Part shown: one piece after another, positions 11,505 to 22,349 of the stretch | How positions within the stretch are numbered: the first letter of the stretch is position 1 | How the letters are laid out: the number at the start of each line of letters is the position of its first letter | Assembly (NCBI GenBank): GCA_001466705.2 | Contig: LATX02000024.1 | Span: 62,001 to 126,000, forward strand | Reading direction: 5' to 3' | DNA: 64,000 nucleotides | Origin: Moniliophthora roreri | Taxonomy: Eukaryota > Basidiomycota > Agaricomycetes > Agaricales > Marasmiaceae | Position numbers and translations under genes: made by a program | The notes under the pieces: model-generated | The model's input: the letters and a program-made list of their open reading frames with translations, nothing else | Told to the model about the DNA's origin: nothing | The model's database searches: none

Positions 11505-12059
11505 TCGTTTTCAGTCACCGGGTGCCTTTTTTTGTAGCGCAGTCTCTTGGTAGAGCAGCCTCCAATGTACTTGTATCAAGCTGAGATTTGTAAAAGATTC
11601 TGGTGTTTGCTGTACTCTTTCCCGCGACGAGGGTGAATTAATCTGCTGCTACCCATGACTCTTCATGATATCTAATCCATATCGTTTGAAGATGGGAATA
11701 GGTGATCCAGGGAAGATCGTACTTCAGCCAATTATTCCAGAAGCGGATGAGAGTGAATGTTTGCGTTGAGGGTGTGGAAAGCGCATGATCAGGGATATAT
11801 AACGCCCTTCAGCCGTCTTCATGGCACCTCCCAATCCTCCCGACCGTCTAAGCCTGCAACATGGATATGTACAGCAAATTCCTCACAACTGCTCAACAAG
11901 GGAGCCCGTTTGGAAAGTGCATTCTTGTGGAAAGGACTAGGACAAGACATCAGGGCAAGTGTAGTCTCGAGGGGCTGGACGTACCTGTACCCACTGCAAT
12001 ACCCTATCCTGATCTGTTTTGAATTCGAGCTGAGGAAGAAACGAAGGAAGAGAATACAA
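11505..12059. other. Intergenic region, no gene seen
   Basis: Downstream of the SET gene. Open frames on both strands (up to 117 codons) lack recognisable domains. Part of the minus-strand frame continues the relic described at 12060-12575. Confidence 0.4.
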
Positions 12060-12575
12060 AAACTCTGTACAAGGACCAAATAATATCCAAGAGTGTGCAC
12101 AGGTAAAGCCCGGTATCGTGATTTGAACGTGGACGCTGACGAAGGCGGTGTGTCTGAGAATCCAACCGCCATTACTCGACGTTATACATCGCCAGCCAAG
12201 TTGGCTCCTTCAAAGCAACCGAGATCTGAACATGGTACACCTTATCGAGCGTCGACTCATGCAACGCAGAGATAAAAGGGATGAAGTCTGCATCGCTCGA
12301 GTACAGTGACAGTTCCCAAGTGCGATCACTCGGAAGTGTTCTGGCCGAAAGAACGCCGTGCTCATACTCCGTAATAGCTATACCACGAGGAGATAAGCCA
12401 AGACAGCGGCAACCGCTGCGAGAATTCGGGATGTCGCTGCGCCCAAGACCCGCGGTCGTAAAACTTGGACGCGAAAGCCTCTTCTATAATCAGAGAAGCG
12501 CTCTGCTATGTCGGGATATAGATAACCAACCACCTGCCGAGTACAATCGAGATTTCTATCATGTCTTGACATATG
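12060..12575 (-). pseudogene. Relic of the NACHT-protein C-terminal module
   Basis: The reverse strand carries IAERFSDYRRGF (about 12500-12540) followed by an Ala/Leu-rich helix. Further down it has VYHVQISVALKEPTW (about 12210-12255) and a TLLDI remnant. These line up in order with the C-terminal module of the intact NACHT gene at 23817-26535 (VIQRFSDYRTGF, VYHVQTSVAFREPT, TLLSI). Stops and frame changes interrupt it: TAG after the helix near 12385, TAA near 12180. No NACHT domain lies upstream, so this is a detached, decayed copy. Recognition is by similarity inside this window. Confidence 0.65.
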
Positions 12576-13474
12576 CCGTAGCGAACATACCAGTAATCGC
12601 TCAATTGGAAGCTCAGCTTGATAGAAGAAAACCTGGGTTCCGAGATGTCGCGCAGTTTGCCCCCCGATCGCTGCTAGAGTCTACAGTACCTTCATTTAGC
12701 GAGTGATTGAGACAATGATAAATGAAAACGTACATTTGATTCTCCGTGAACGAGCCGCTGAAGCCTGAAGCTAAGGGTCCGCCGGACACCGCTTCACCTG
12801 ACTTGCTCAAAAACGTCGCATCATCCCAAATATCTGGCTGAATTTCGAGGGATACTCGCAATGACAGACATCGGAGCGATGACTCACAAGAGAGAATGGC
12901 TGAAAGCCAGAGAACCGAGGCGTCTGAGGATAGGGCTTCAAGGAATGCAATCCACAAAACAAGGGATTGAGGTTGCTTTCGGGTGTCCGATAACAGCTTC
13001 AATATACCCTTGCTTCCTACCAGCTACGCATTTTCCGGCCTACTCCTGTTTACAGTGACTGTGACCATTCTCCCTAGTAGCACTGAAATAGACTTTGACT
13101 TCTGTCTGCCAAACCGGTCCTCGAAGGCTGTGTGGGTAGAGGTTGGATCTGCCAAATAGCACTGTCGACGCGTTATCCCAGGAAGAAAGGTGTCCTTGCC
13201 AAGGTGATTAGGGAGAATGCAGGATGATTACTGGAGCCTGGAAGATGCACGATGAGTGAGAACAAGGCGACCGTGCGTGGGATACATACATTCCTCGTCG
13301 ACCTTCACCTCGATGATGAAACACCCTGACGTCTCAACCTTGCAATGATTCTTACACAGCACAGTACGTGACCCTACATTCTTTCCAAAGCACAGAAATT
13401 CTATATTTAACATTGCATTCCTTAGTGCTTTTACAGACTCGGTCTTTGCTGCAATGCACCCACCTCGCTACGTA
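12576..13474. other. Intergenic region, no gene seen
   Basis: A 129-codon minus-strand frame at 12613-13002 may be the upstream part of the neighbouring relic but has no recognised motif. The stretch ends where the inverted duplication begins. Confidence 0.4.
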
Positions 13475-13784
13475 TGCTCGGGAGGAAATCGACTGCGGTC
13501 CAACCATATCCAGTAGTCATCGACTGCAAAAATAGCTCTTCCGAGAAGGAGAAGGAAGGGATCGTTTGCCATTGGGGGGCGGTATTAAGCGGGGCTGGTC
13601 GGACCTATGTGGCTTGTTGTTCGATGGGATGAGCTCCAAACTCAGAGTCACTGCGCACGCCCCATTCTTCATGTTTCAAACATTGTTTCTGGACGCCTTA
13701 TAAACGCTTGATTTCACCACCATGGGACGTTAACTCTCCTCCCAACTTCTTTTGCTTTTCGACTTCAATCTCCCAACTGCAAAC

Positions 13785-14863
13785 ATGCGCGTTCTCGTTC
13801 TTGGGTGCGTCATGTTCTAAAATTAAATTTTAATTTGGTTCATTCTCTGATATCGCGATTGGCAGTGCTACTGGTGTCGTTGGTGGTCCCATTGCTCAAG
13901 CATTTGTCCGAGCTGGTCACTACGTCGTCGGTCTGACGCGTTCTCAAGCAAAGGCTAAACAACTCGCTGCTGATGAAAGTCAGTCTAATTCGCCAATATA
14001 CAACTTTCATTGCATAACTTATCTAATATGTTTTTCATCTATAGTCGTTCCTATCATCGGCGAGCCTACCGAACCAGAAAAGTGGATCAACGTCGTTCGT
14101 GACCTCGACGTCGTTGTCGAAGCTGTCGGTGGTACTGCCGAAATCTGGACACTTGCCAAGAAGCTTCTCGAAACCATCTCCAAGGCTGCCACCGAACTTC
14201 GTCCAGCTCACGCTCCCAAATTGACCTACATCTACACTTCTGGTACTTGGGTGCACGGTGAAGACCGTGAAACTCTCAGTGTCTCGGATACCACACCTCT
14301 TTTCAAATCTGCCGAACTCGTCTCGTGGCGTCCAGCTGTCGAGCAACTCGTGGTCAAAGATCAGGGTGTGAATGGTATCGTCGTCCGCCCTGCTCTTCTG
14401 TATGGTAGATCAGGCTCTCTGCTTGCACCTCTCTTCCAATCCGCCTCTGAGGGAAAGATTGTTTGGCCTGGTACTCCTGGAGGCCGATACGCGCTCATCC
14501 ATATGGACGACCTCGCTGATCTCTACCTCAGAGCTGCTGAGAGAGCACCTCTTGTTGGTGGACAGATCTTTGATGCTGCCAATGATTTCACCGAGTCGCA
14601 GGCGGATATTTTGTTCGCTCTAGCGAAGGTATCTGGTGCCAAGAGCCACGAGTTTTCACCACCTGCTAATAGTACGTACACGCTGGTATTCTTTCAAATC
14701 TAACAAATTACTTATTGTCTTTCCAGACTGGGAACTAGCACTCTCCCAAACCACCAACCTTCGACCATACCTCGCTCGCAGCCTCCTGGGCTGGCAGCCA
14801 AGGAAGGCAGGTCTCGTCGACCATCTACCCATCTACTACGCTGCTTGGCAGGCTGCTCAATAA
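13785..14863 (+). CDS. NAD(P)-dependent epimerase/NmrA-like extended SDR, left copy
   Basis: Exons 13785-13804, 13866-13978, 14045-14671 and 14727-14863 join to 299 codons (298 aa). The N-terminus MRVLVLGATGVVGG is a Rossmann dinucleotide-binding motif (GxxGxxG). YIYTSGTWVHG, a VRPALLYG strand and IHMDDLADLYLRA follow, in the order seen in extended short-chain dehydrogenase/epimerase-like proteins of fungi. The usual YxxxK pair is not obvious. The substrate is unknown; the family uses NAD(P) to modify sugars, isoprenoids or small ketones. This copy and the inverted copy at 33085-34163 differ by about one residue in the main exon. Confidence 0.82.
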
Positions 14864-15103
14864 TGCATACATTCTCTTCGCTGTTATTTATTCACGAATG
14901 TCGCTTCTAGATAGTCCACGCGTTATAATTGTATCAAATACATACATGATCACGAATTCGATATGTCAACAAACAATTTGTGAGAACGTCTCGACCAGCA
15001 AAGTTGAGTTCATACGAGGCAATGACGCGTGAAATGCCTCGTCCAACTCCCTTCGAATTATGATCGGTAGCCCATCTGTATCCCTCTTGACTGCCTCGCT
15101 CCT

Positions 15104-15998
15104 TCAACCAGCTCCGCATCCCAAACTCTTAATCTTCTCATCATAAATATCCAACACCAACACATGCAGATAATACATCTCAACCGCACGCCATCCAAAC
15201 CCCGCAATCAACAGGTAGAACCACAACTTTACTACTTCCCTCCAAGGACGTGGTATGGACTCCCAGAAATACGGCGGGGTGTTGGGATTTGAAAAGGCGA
15301 CGTCAGCGTGGCAAGTCGCGATCACCTTGAACATAGGCAAGAACATGCAACAGTGCATAGATGTCGTGGATAGCATCTTGTGGGTAAACCTTGACGTCTT
15401 CAAAAAAACTCCTTTCGGTAATTGAGTGATGGATCGAGGATGTCGGGGGACATGAAGAGTAGTGTTCCCTGTGCAGGTTTTTAGGTATGCTGTTGGTGAA
15501 GAGAGAGGTAATTGTAATTCACGATGATTAGGCGGTTTGAGGGGGATGTGGTGGTGGTGGTGGTGGTGCTAGTATTGCACCGTTAGGTGTCCTAAACGAG
15601 TGTTAGTAGATACCCGTCCGAGACTTTGTAGTAGTGACTACGCACCTCCACTGGCACCTTACCCCATCCCAACACCCTCATACAATACCCGTACGCCCCT
15701 CACCTCCGGATCCTTGCGTCTCTCGAATGAAGAAAATTTCTTCAACATACTGCGCAGCTTCGGAAGGACGTGAAAACCAAGATAAGGCATAACGTATAAC
15801 AGCGATATCGATTGGGCGTTTTGTTACCGATTTAAATACAGTTTTTGCTTCTTCAAGCTCGGGGTTGGGGTCTGGGGGTTTCAACGAGCGTAAAAATCTG
15901 AAAACGGTAGGGCGTACTGAATATGACATGATATTCTTCTCGTTAAGGAAGACAGATCCGGACATGTGGGTTGTGGAGGGAATATGGATATTTTCCAT
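15104..15998 (-). pseudogene. Truncated kinase-like (FunK1-type) gene, broken left copy
   Basis: Counterpart of the intact gene at 31794-32838. It begins with a divergent start (MENIHIPSTTHM) and keeps NIMSYS, IDIAVIRYALSWF, GTLLFMSPDILD and the C-terminal GFGWRAVEMYYLHVLVLDI. The frame is lost near 15690-15720 (after EIFFIRET) and near 15400-15430. A TGG in the other copy reads TGA here, and about 55 bp are missing before the PYFWESIPRPW segment. It therefore cannot give the full product. A GTG/CAC simple repeat lies at 15550-15566 in the intron region. Confidence 0.75.
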
Positions 15999-16248
15999 CG
16001 TATGGTACCATGTATAGGAGTACAGCGTTTCCTCGTCTCTTGCAGCAATTCCTCTTCGCGTTGGGAATTACGGGTCGATGTAGCGTGTAAGGTTGAAAGT
16101 CGCGTCAGCTGAATTGCGCATGAAGAGTGGCTGCTGACAGGCAACTTTGCTTGCCTCGTCTCGTTGGAACAGTTGCTACTTCGAAGAGTCCCAAATGTAA
16201 TGTCCATTTACAGTCTTCATCCTTTACTTATATAACTTGTTTACAGAT

Positions 16249-19200
16249 TTAGGCACCAATAATTTTCCCCCAGAAAGGAACCTTTCGTCGATACTCCCAC
16301 CACCTCCTCCTTGACTCGATGGATCGTCTTATTACTATGTCGCGCTCATTCCCGGAGCTGGTTATCGTTCGGAGAACTCCCGTAAAGTCAACCCCTCGAA
16401 GAAAATCCAAATCGGCACCATCGACTAGTTCGCCACTTTTTAGGCTGTGATATTCCCATGTATCCAGTAAATCGTTGATATCAAACCACCTAAGTATACG
16501 CATATTGGTTAACATTGAAGTGACTTTGTTGATGTGACGAGAAGGTCACAACTAACCTGTCCCACCTGAATGGTGAATTAGAGCTCCCACAGTGATATTT
16601 GATGGCGCTAAGGCACCGACTCGCGAGGTACTCATGCTGATCGTGTTCATTGCCCACAAAAAGGAACCCGGATATTGGGTCACGGAAGAACTCGAGATAC
16701 TCCGCGTCAGGGAGCGGTATCTCATCATCGGGTCCATCAATAGGAAACATGTGCTTTATTTGCCTGAATCCCGAGCTAAGTGCCTCTTCGGACAGAAGAA
16801 GCAACCATTTGATTTGTTGGGGTGTGGCTTTCCAATGGGTAGGTGCCCGCACATGTGGCACAAGTTGAAACGAGAAAATGGCCCGAAGAACGTCCCGCAA
16901 TAGGAAGCCATGAGAGTTTGGAAGATAGACCGTACTGTTATTGCTGGGGCCATGAGAGTTTGGACGATAGACCGTAGTGTTGCCGGGGCCATGAGATTTT
17001 GGACGATAGACCGTACTGTTGCTGAAGCCATGAAAGTTTGGAAGACGGACCGGACTTGTATTCAATTGAGATTCAGAGCGAAGAATGATCTCCAACTGTT
17101 CGCGGGGATCTTCGTGGTCGATGAACCCGACAACTGTGCGAGCGTAGATAAACCGCCCGGATGCCTTCTGCGCGAGTTCATCGATAACGCCACGTGCAGG
17201 CCATGAAGACGGAAACCAGATGTGGTCATAGTTATGACTCTTTCGGATTCGTCGGAATTCGTTGAGAAGAAAGGTATGGATATCGCTAAATGTATCGTCT
17301 AGAACGACACGACGCAGATATGGCCGGAATGCATCGGTGTCAAATGCTTTTTGAAGATGCAGTTCCGGCCTGCTACATATAAGGATCCGTATATCGCAAT
17401 TTGAAAGTACTAGGTCATAAATGATCTTGAGGATCTGTTCTTGTTCCTGCTTTCCCCCGCTGTACTGATCCAGGCCTTCAATGACAATGAGCCATGGGCG
17501 ACGCGATGCCACGACGAGCTTCTGAGCCTCCTCGAGTGAGACCTGTATATTTCCCTTAATCGCCTGTGTAACCGGTTCATGAAGCTTGGGGATGGAAATC
17601 TTGTACCCATATTTAAGGATTGGGGATAGAAGTTCGAATATGTCTCGCCCTGGGTCCTCTCGTGAAATGAAGAAACTAGAGTGCAAGTAACCCTCCCGCT
17701 GACCCATGTCCGTAATGGTTTGGGCTATGGCCGATATTTCAGAACCTGTGGGACCGCATAGCCAGAATACGTGATTCTCTGGTGACGGGTCATATATCCA
17801 TTCGTGAATCACTTTCAACGCCTCCTGATGAGCACCTATGGGAGGTAGATGGCGTTCTGGTGGGTTATGGCACACTTCGGTGTGTTCGATAGCCTGCCGA
17901 GGTTCCTGGAGAGCTAAGTAGAATGCGAGGGTCAGCGAAAATCACAAATTCAGAAGGTAACGCACGATCAGCCGTAATACCACTGCCGATGGGCCGTCGT
18001 ATCACGATATGGCGATTCAGCCCGCTCCTGGATGTTTCTATGAAATCAACCCCTTGAAGAAAATCCAAATCGTCATATTTGAGGTGATGTTTGGGGTTGC
18101 TTTTTGAGCTGTGGTATACTAAACTATTGAATAAATCATTGAAAACAAGCCATCTAGGTATATTGGTTAACATTGAAATGACTATGTTGCATTAAGCGGT
18201 AACTAACCTGTCACAGTCTGATAGTGAAGTAGATGTTTGACACCGGTCTTTCATGACTCGAAGGATCCAACCTGTGAGGTGGCTGTGCTGATCCTGTTCA
18301 TCGCCCAAAAAAAAGTAACCAGACCGCTTTTCGCCACGGCAAAAATCGCCAAATGATGCATGGAAGAAACCGATTTCATCGTCGGGGCCATTAATGTTGA
18401 GAATTGAGTGCATTCCACGTAGAACCAGGGAAACCTCCTCTTCAGGTAGAAGAAGCAGCCATTCGATTTGTCGTGGTGTGGCTTTCCACTGTCTCCGTGG
18501 CACAAGTCGAAATGAGAAAATAGCCCGAAGTACGTCTCGTACTTTTGAGCGCTGACAGTTGATAGATAGGATGTGACGATAAAGCACATCTAGATCATGG
18601 AAAGGCGAGTTCAACTTCGAGTCCAATTCCAAGTCTGATTCTGGTTGTTGGCCCGGGTTAAGAACCATCGCCAACTGTGTACACGGGTTGGAATATTCGT
18701 CGTTTACAAATTTGACCACTGTCGCAGTATAGATAAACATCCCAGATGCCCTCTGCACAAGTATATCAACAGTGCTAGGGGCAGGCCATGGAACCGGAAA
18801 CTTGATGCGGTGATTACGAGGATGCCTACGGATTTGTGTGAACTCCTTCCACAAGTAGGTCTCAATATCGCGACTTGGCTGAAATGTATCGTCCAAGACG
18901 ACGCGACGTAAGTATGGTCGGACTACATCGGTGTCAAGCGCTTCCCGGATATGTGGTTCAGGTCTACTGCATATGAGGAACCGTATACGTGCTATCAGAG
19001 TCGAAAGTGCTTCAACAATGATGAAAATGATCCGTTTTTGTTCCTGGTTCGGGTGACGACCCCCACTACATTCATCCAGACCGTCGATAATTATTATCCA
19101 TGGGCAACCACACAATTCTACCAAAGCACGACAAGGCTCGATAATGAGCTTCTGAACTTGCATCTCTAGCGAATCCTCTAGGACAGCAGGGTTCTGCTTG

Positions 19201-19723
19201 ATCGCCTCTGAGATAAGCTTCCGGAGTTCGGGAATGCCCATTGCGAGACCGTAGGCAATGGTCAGAAACAGGGATTTGGCAGTGTTCCTTCTTTCGTTTT
19301 CTCGCGAGAAGAAGAAACTAGAGACTAGATAACGCTCCTTCTGACCCTTTTCTGCGATGGTTTGGGCGATTGCCGATTTGCCTGCACCAGCCGGTCCGTA
19401 CAGCCAAAATATGCGATCCTCGGGCGACTGGTCTTGAATCCAGTCGTGGAGTACTTTTAACACCTCTTTGCGAGTATCAGGATCGCATCTCGGAGGCGGA
19501 TAGCGTACTTCCGAGTTATAACTCGCGCCCACGTCCTTGATGGCCATGTATAGAAGCCGAAAAGCTACGTATGAAATTCAACAAAAGTTGCAAATTCAAT
19601 GTAGAGCGACGCACGGTCCTCCGAGTAGTAGTTATTGATATCGCGGCCTACATTGTTGAATTGCCCATTGTTTATCTGAAAGCCTTGAGCATTTTGAAAC
19701 ATCGATGGTGCCCTAGCGGCCAT
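16249..19723 (-). CDS. Double-NACHT STAND protein (NLR-like), second NACHT degenerate
   Basis: Five exons (19615-19723, 18208-19564, 17966-18153, 16557-17913, 16249-16489) join without a stop into 1084 codons (1083 aa). Exon 1 carries a short Asn/Gly-rich N-terminal motif (FQINNGQFNNVGRDINNYY). Exon 2 has a complete NACHT: Walker A GPAGAGKSAIAQTI, Walker B IIIIDGLDEC, then a winged-helix-like part ending HASFGDFC. Exon 3 is a short C-terminal segment (FNDLFNSLVYHSS, DLDFLQGVDF) whose end splices in phase to exon 4, a second NACHT unit. There Walker A reads GPTGSEIS (Lys lost) and Walker B reads VIEGLDQY. Exon 5 repeats the exon-3 type segment. Exons 2 and 4 are both 1357 nt. NACHT proteins are signal-driven ATPase switches in fungal self/non-self recognition; role here inferred. 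The alternative is two tandem genes, the second lacking its first exon. Confidence 0.75.
16908..17053 (-). repeat. In-frame minisatellite in the degenerate NACHT exon
   Basis: Four imperfect copies of a ~36-39-bp unit (core ccatgagagtttggaagatagaccgta) lie inside exon 4 of the double-NACHT gene. They encode repeated STVYRPxSHGP-type peptides between the NACHT core and the following helical part. The first NACHT unit has no such insert. Confidence 0.85.
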
Positions 19724-20388
19724 CGAAGGACCGCTGAGAAGAGACAGAGTGAGAGGGTGACAGCTCAAGGCTGAGAACACGTTGTCTCAACTGGCTGTTT
19801 GTCAGCCCTGGTTAACATGCTTCGACTGACAATCCGGCGCCACCGCGCTGCCTTCTTGATGCCTTCTTTTGTTTCCTCCGCGCTAACACCCTGCATGCAA
19901 TAATGGTTTTCAACAGTATAGACTTTCGTCGTTAACCTGGAAAAGCAAAATGTGTTTAGATTTATCAAATCGACGATGGGAAGGTATCATCCACACCAGC
20001 GACTTGGAATTACGCGAAGAGCGCCGAAAATTTCGGTTATGGTAGGGTGATTTGAATATGACATCCCGTCTTCTGTCTGCGAGCACCTTCCCTTTGCGAG
20101 GATATGTCCGTTCGGTGTGAATCCTAAAAACCTTGAACAGGCGCGCATGTCTTCCGTACGTAGCACCTCATTCGACCTCTCTGAAATGGTCTTATTCAGA
20201 GCTTGAGGGGAAAATGGGACAATGTGTTTGGTTTGAGTGCATCGTTGAAGGCAGCGACGACGCGTCAAGAATGCACTGACAAAGCGTTTCGCACGTCCTC
20301 CTCAACACTCATGCCCCATGATTCTTATCACTCGACAGCATGGCCCAGATTCCAGAAAGGCTGTGTTACTCAACCTTGAACGTCGTCG
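19724..20388. other. Divergent upstream region of double-NACHT and PalI-like genes
   Basis: No gene seen. Positions about 20240-20315 (gcagcgacgacgcgtcaag ... cgcacgtcc) recur as the reverse complement at about 31615-31690, so a piece of this spacer is also duplicated in inverted form. Confidence 0.55.
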
Positions 20389-21149
20389 ATGCGACCAAGT
20401 CCCCTCGCCCTGCTATGTGACGCGTTCCGCACACCAACCACACTTCTTCCAGCCTTCGTCCTCCTTCTCTTGGGAACGTTATGCGTGCCAGTTATCAGGT
20501 CCATATTTATATTCAGTACGCCGGATTCTGGGATAAGATTCGGGATTTTTGGGTACTGTTTCTCGAATGGGTGAGTGCTCTGTTCAGGTATCGAGGATTC
20601 TAGGTTTATCTTTTGCTTTTGAAGGACTTGTGTATCACATTTCAATTACACTTTGGACGATAACTTGTGAATACTGTGTTTTGTCTGATCTCTGGCGCCG
20701 ATTGACTCGTTCCTAGACAATTCCAACTGTCCGACATTCCCACCAGCGCATTCATACTTCACCCCATAAGTAAGCACCGAATATATTCCTCCTCCTCCAA
20801 TGCTCACCCCCATACTACAGCCTGTATTATCTGCTTCGTAACCTTCCTCCTCTCCCTCTTGCGATCCCTTGCATTGAACCACATCAGCAACATCAAACTC
20901 ACACTTCTCGGCCTCGCTGTCCTCCTCACCGCGTGTCTTGCTACCGCCACTTTTATTCTTGATCTCGTTGTAATCTCTCGTCTTCACGATGTGGCTCGTG
21001 GAAACGTCCCCTTTTTAACACTCGGCGCTGCGATTCTCCTCTGGCTAGCGGCATTTGCACCGTGTTGTGGGATATTCGGATGTGGTCGGCCTTGTTACCT
21101 TAGAGGGCGGAAACCCACGGGGCCGGTGAGGAGGCCAAGAGGATCGTGA
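20389..21149 (+). CDS. SUR7/PalI-family four-helix membrane protein, left copy
   Basis: Exons 20389-20570, 20717-20769 and 20821-21149 give 188 codons (187 aa). A first membrane helix (LLPAFVLLLLGTLCVPVI) is followed by FGIFGYC, the short hallmark after helix 1 in SUR7/PalI proteins. Three more hydrophobic helices follow, the last ending APCCGIFGC, then a basic Arg/Pro tail. The family sits in plasma-membrane eisosome-type patches or, as PalI/Rim9, takes part in ambient pH sensing. The exact role is unknown. The gene is paired with an inverted copy at 27484-28313. Its promoter faces that of the double-NACHT gene. Confidence 0.75.
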
Positions 21150-22349
21150 ATTGGAAGTGTATTCCTCATGACAGAGCGTGTATTACGAAGGATGTGAGTA
21201 AAGACAAGAAAATAGAACGTACTTGACCAATTGGTATCGCGCCTAGATCTCGCACTCGGAACGCGATCACGTTTCGGTATTGGACTATACTTCCAAGATC
21301 TCATGTGAATAAGGGATGCACACGATTTGCCAGGATAACCATACCCGGGTGGAAGAAAGATGGAGGGTTCGATTTCGAGCCCGAATAGCTAATGTTGTCG
21401 AGTCGGAGTAACTCATATGAAAGTGATGTGGCAACCATTTCGGGTTTCGCTGCACAGGGTCTCATTGGTGAGTCTTCGGAAAGAGCTGCCTGGAGCCCAC
21501 TTTCTAATTCACCCAAGTCGTCCACTTCACTCAGTGGTCGAATACATACCGCAGATGGGAGCACTGAGTCTCATTCATCCTCTTCAAGGCGTCACCATCC
21601 TCGTATGTCACGATGACAACTAAAGCCTAGCGAATAACATTGATAAAGGATTTCGAACCATTCCCCGGAAGATCGCGACAAGCGTGCACTCACACAATGT
21701 GGACTGCCAAAACTCTCGCTTGCCTGCGATCACCCTTCTTACAATGTGTCATAGCTCGACATTATCCCACAGAGCGAGGCTTACCTCTTCTTGACGCACC
21801 TTGAGCCAGAATGAGTTGGTTCCCTCCAGTTTTTACAATTTGTCAGTACTGAAAAACCCTGCGTTAGACTATGTCAACTTCCGCCAGCACTTCGAGGAAG
21901 TGAATTTGTGGAGCACCAAATGCGTTAAATGTGTCGACACATGCCGGAGCACCATCGACGAGGACCAGCAAGCTGCCGCATCTCTACGCCACCACGTTGA
22001 GGAGAATTTGTTCGCCTTCGTGTCCAACCTAGCATCTGACCTCACCTCGGAGAAGGCGCGTACATGGAGCGTCCGAGACTCTAATTCCATTTTGCAGTAT
22101 ATGCCTACATTCGGTCCATCTACGCCTCTATCGGGAGTTCAACTCTCGATCCATGTGTTCTTCTTCGACAAATCTGTGCTACGACCACGTTGCAAGGCTC
22201 AAAAGAGTACACACGAGCCGATAAGGCTTTGGAGAAGAACATGAGGTGCTCGATATACCTTGAAGCGTATAAATGCCAGCTTTTGTTCGTAGGTCATTCC
22301 TCGTCCTCCAAACTCACAGAAATGATCTCCAGTACACTCAATCTTCATC
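21150..22349. other. Intergenic region, no supported gene
   Basis: Open frames exist (147 codons on the plus strand at 21801-22244, several on the minus strand) but none shows a recognised domain, signal peptide or consistent splicing. Confidence 0.4.

Larger units (their letters stand above)
13475..16000. repeat. Left arm of a ~2.5-kb inverted duplication
   Basis: From about 13475 the sequence matches the reverse complement of 31794-34467. The outer border is sharp: both arms begin at cgggaggaaatcgactgcgg and differ completely beyond it. The outer part (promoter, epimerase gene, its introns) is almost identical. Epimerase intron 2 is identical by eye and intron 1 differs at two of 61 positions. 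The inner part (kinase-like gene) is much more diverged, with indels. Confidence 0.88.

Noticed and set aside
15550..15570. Tandem GGT repeat as possible CRISPR or satellite
   Set aside because: Simple trinucleotide run within an intron-like part of the kinase-like copy; no spacer pattern, and this is a eukaryotic genome.
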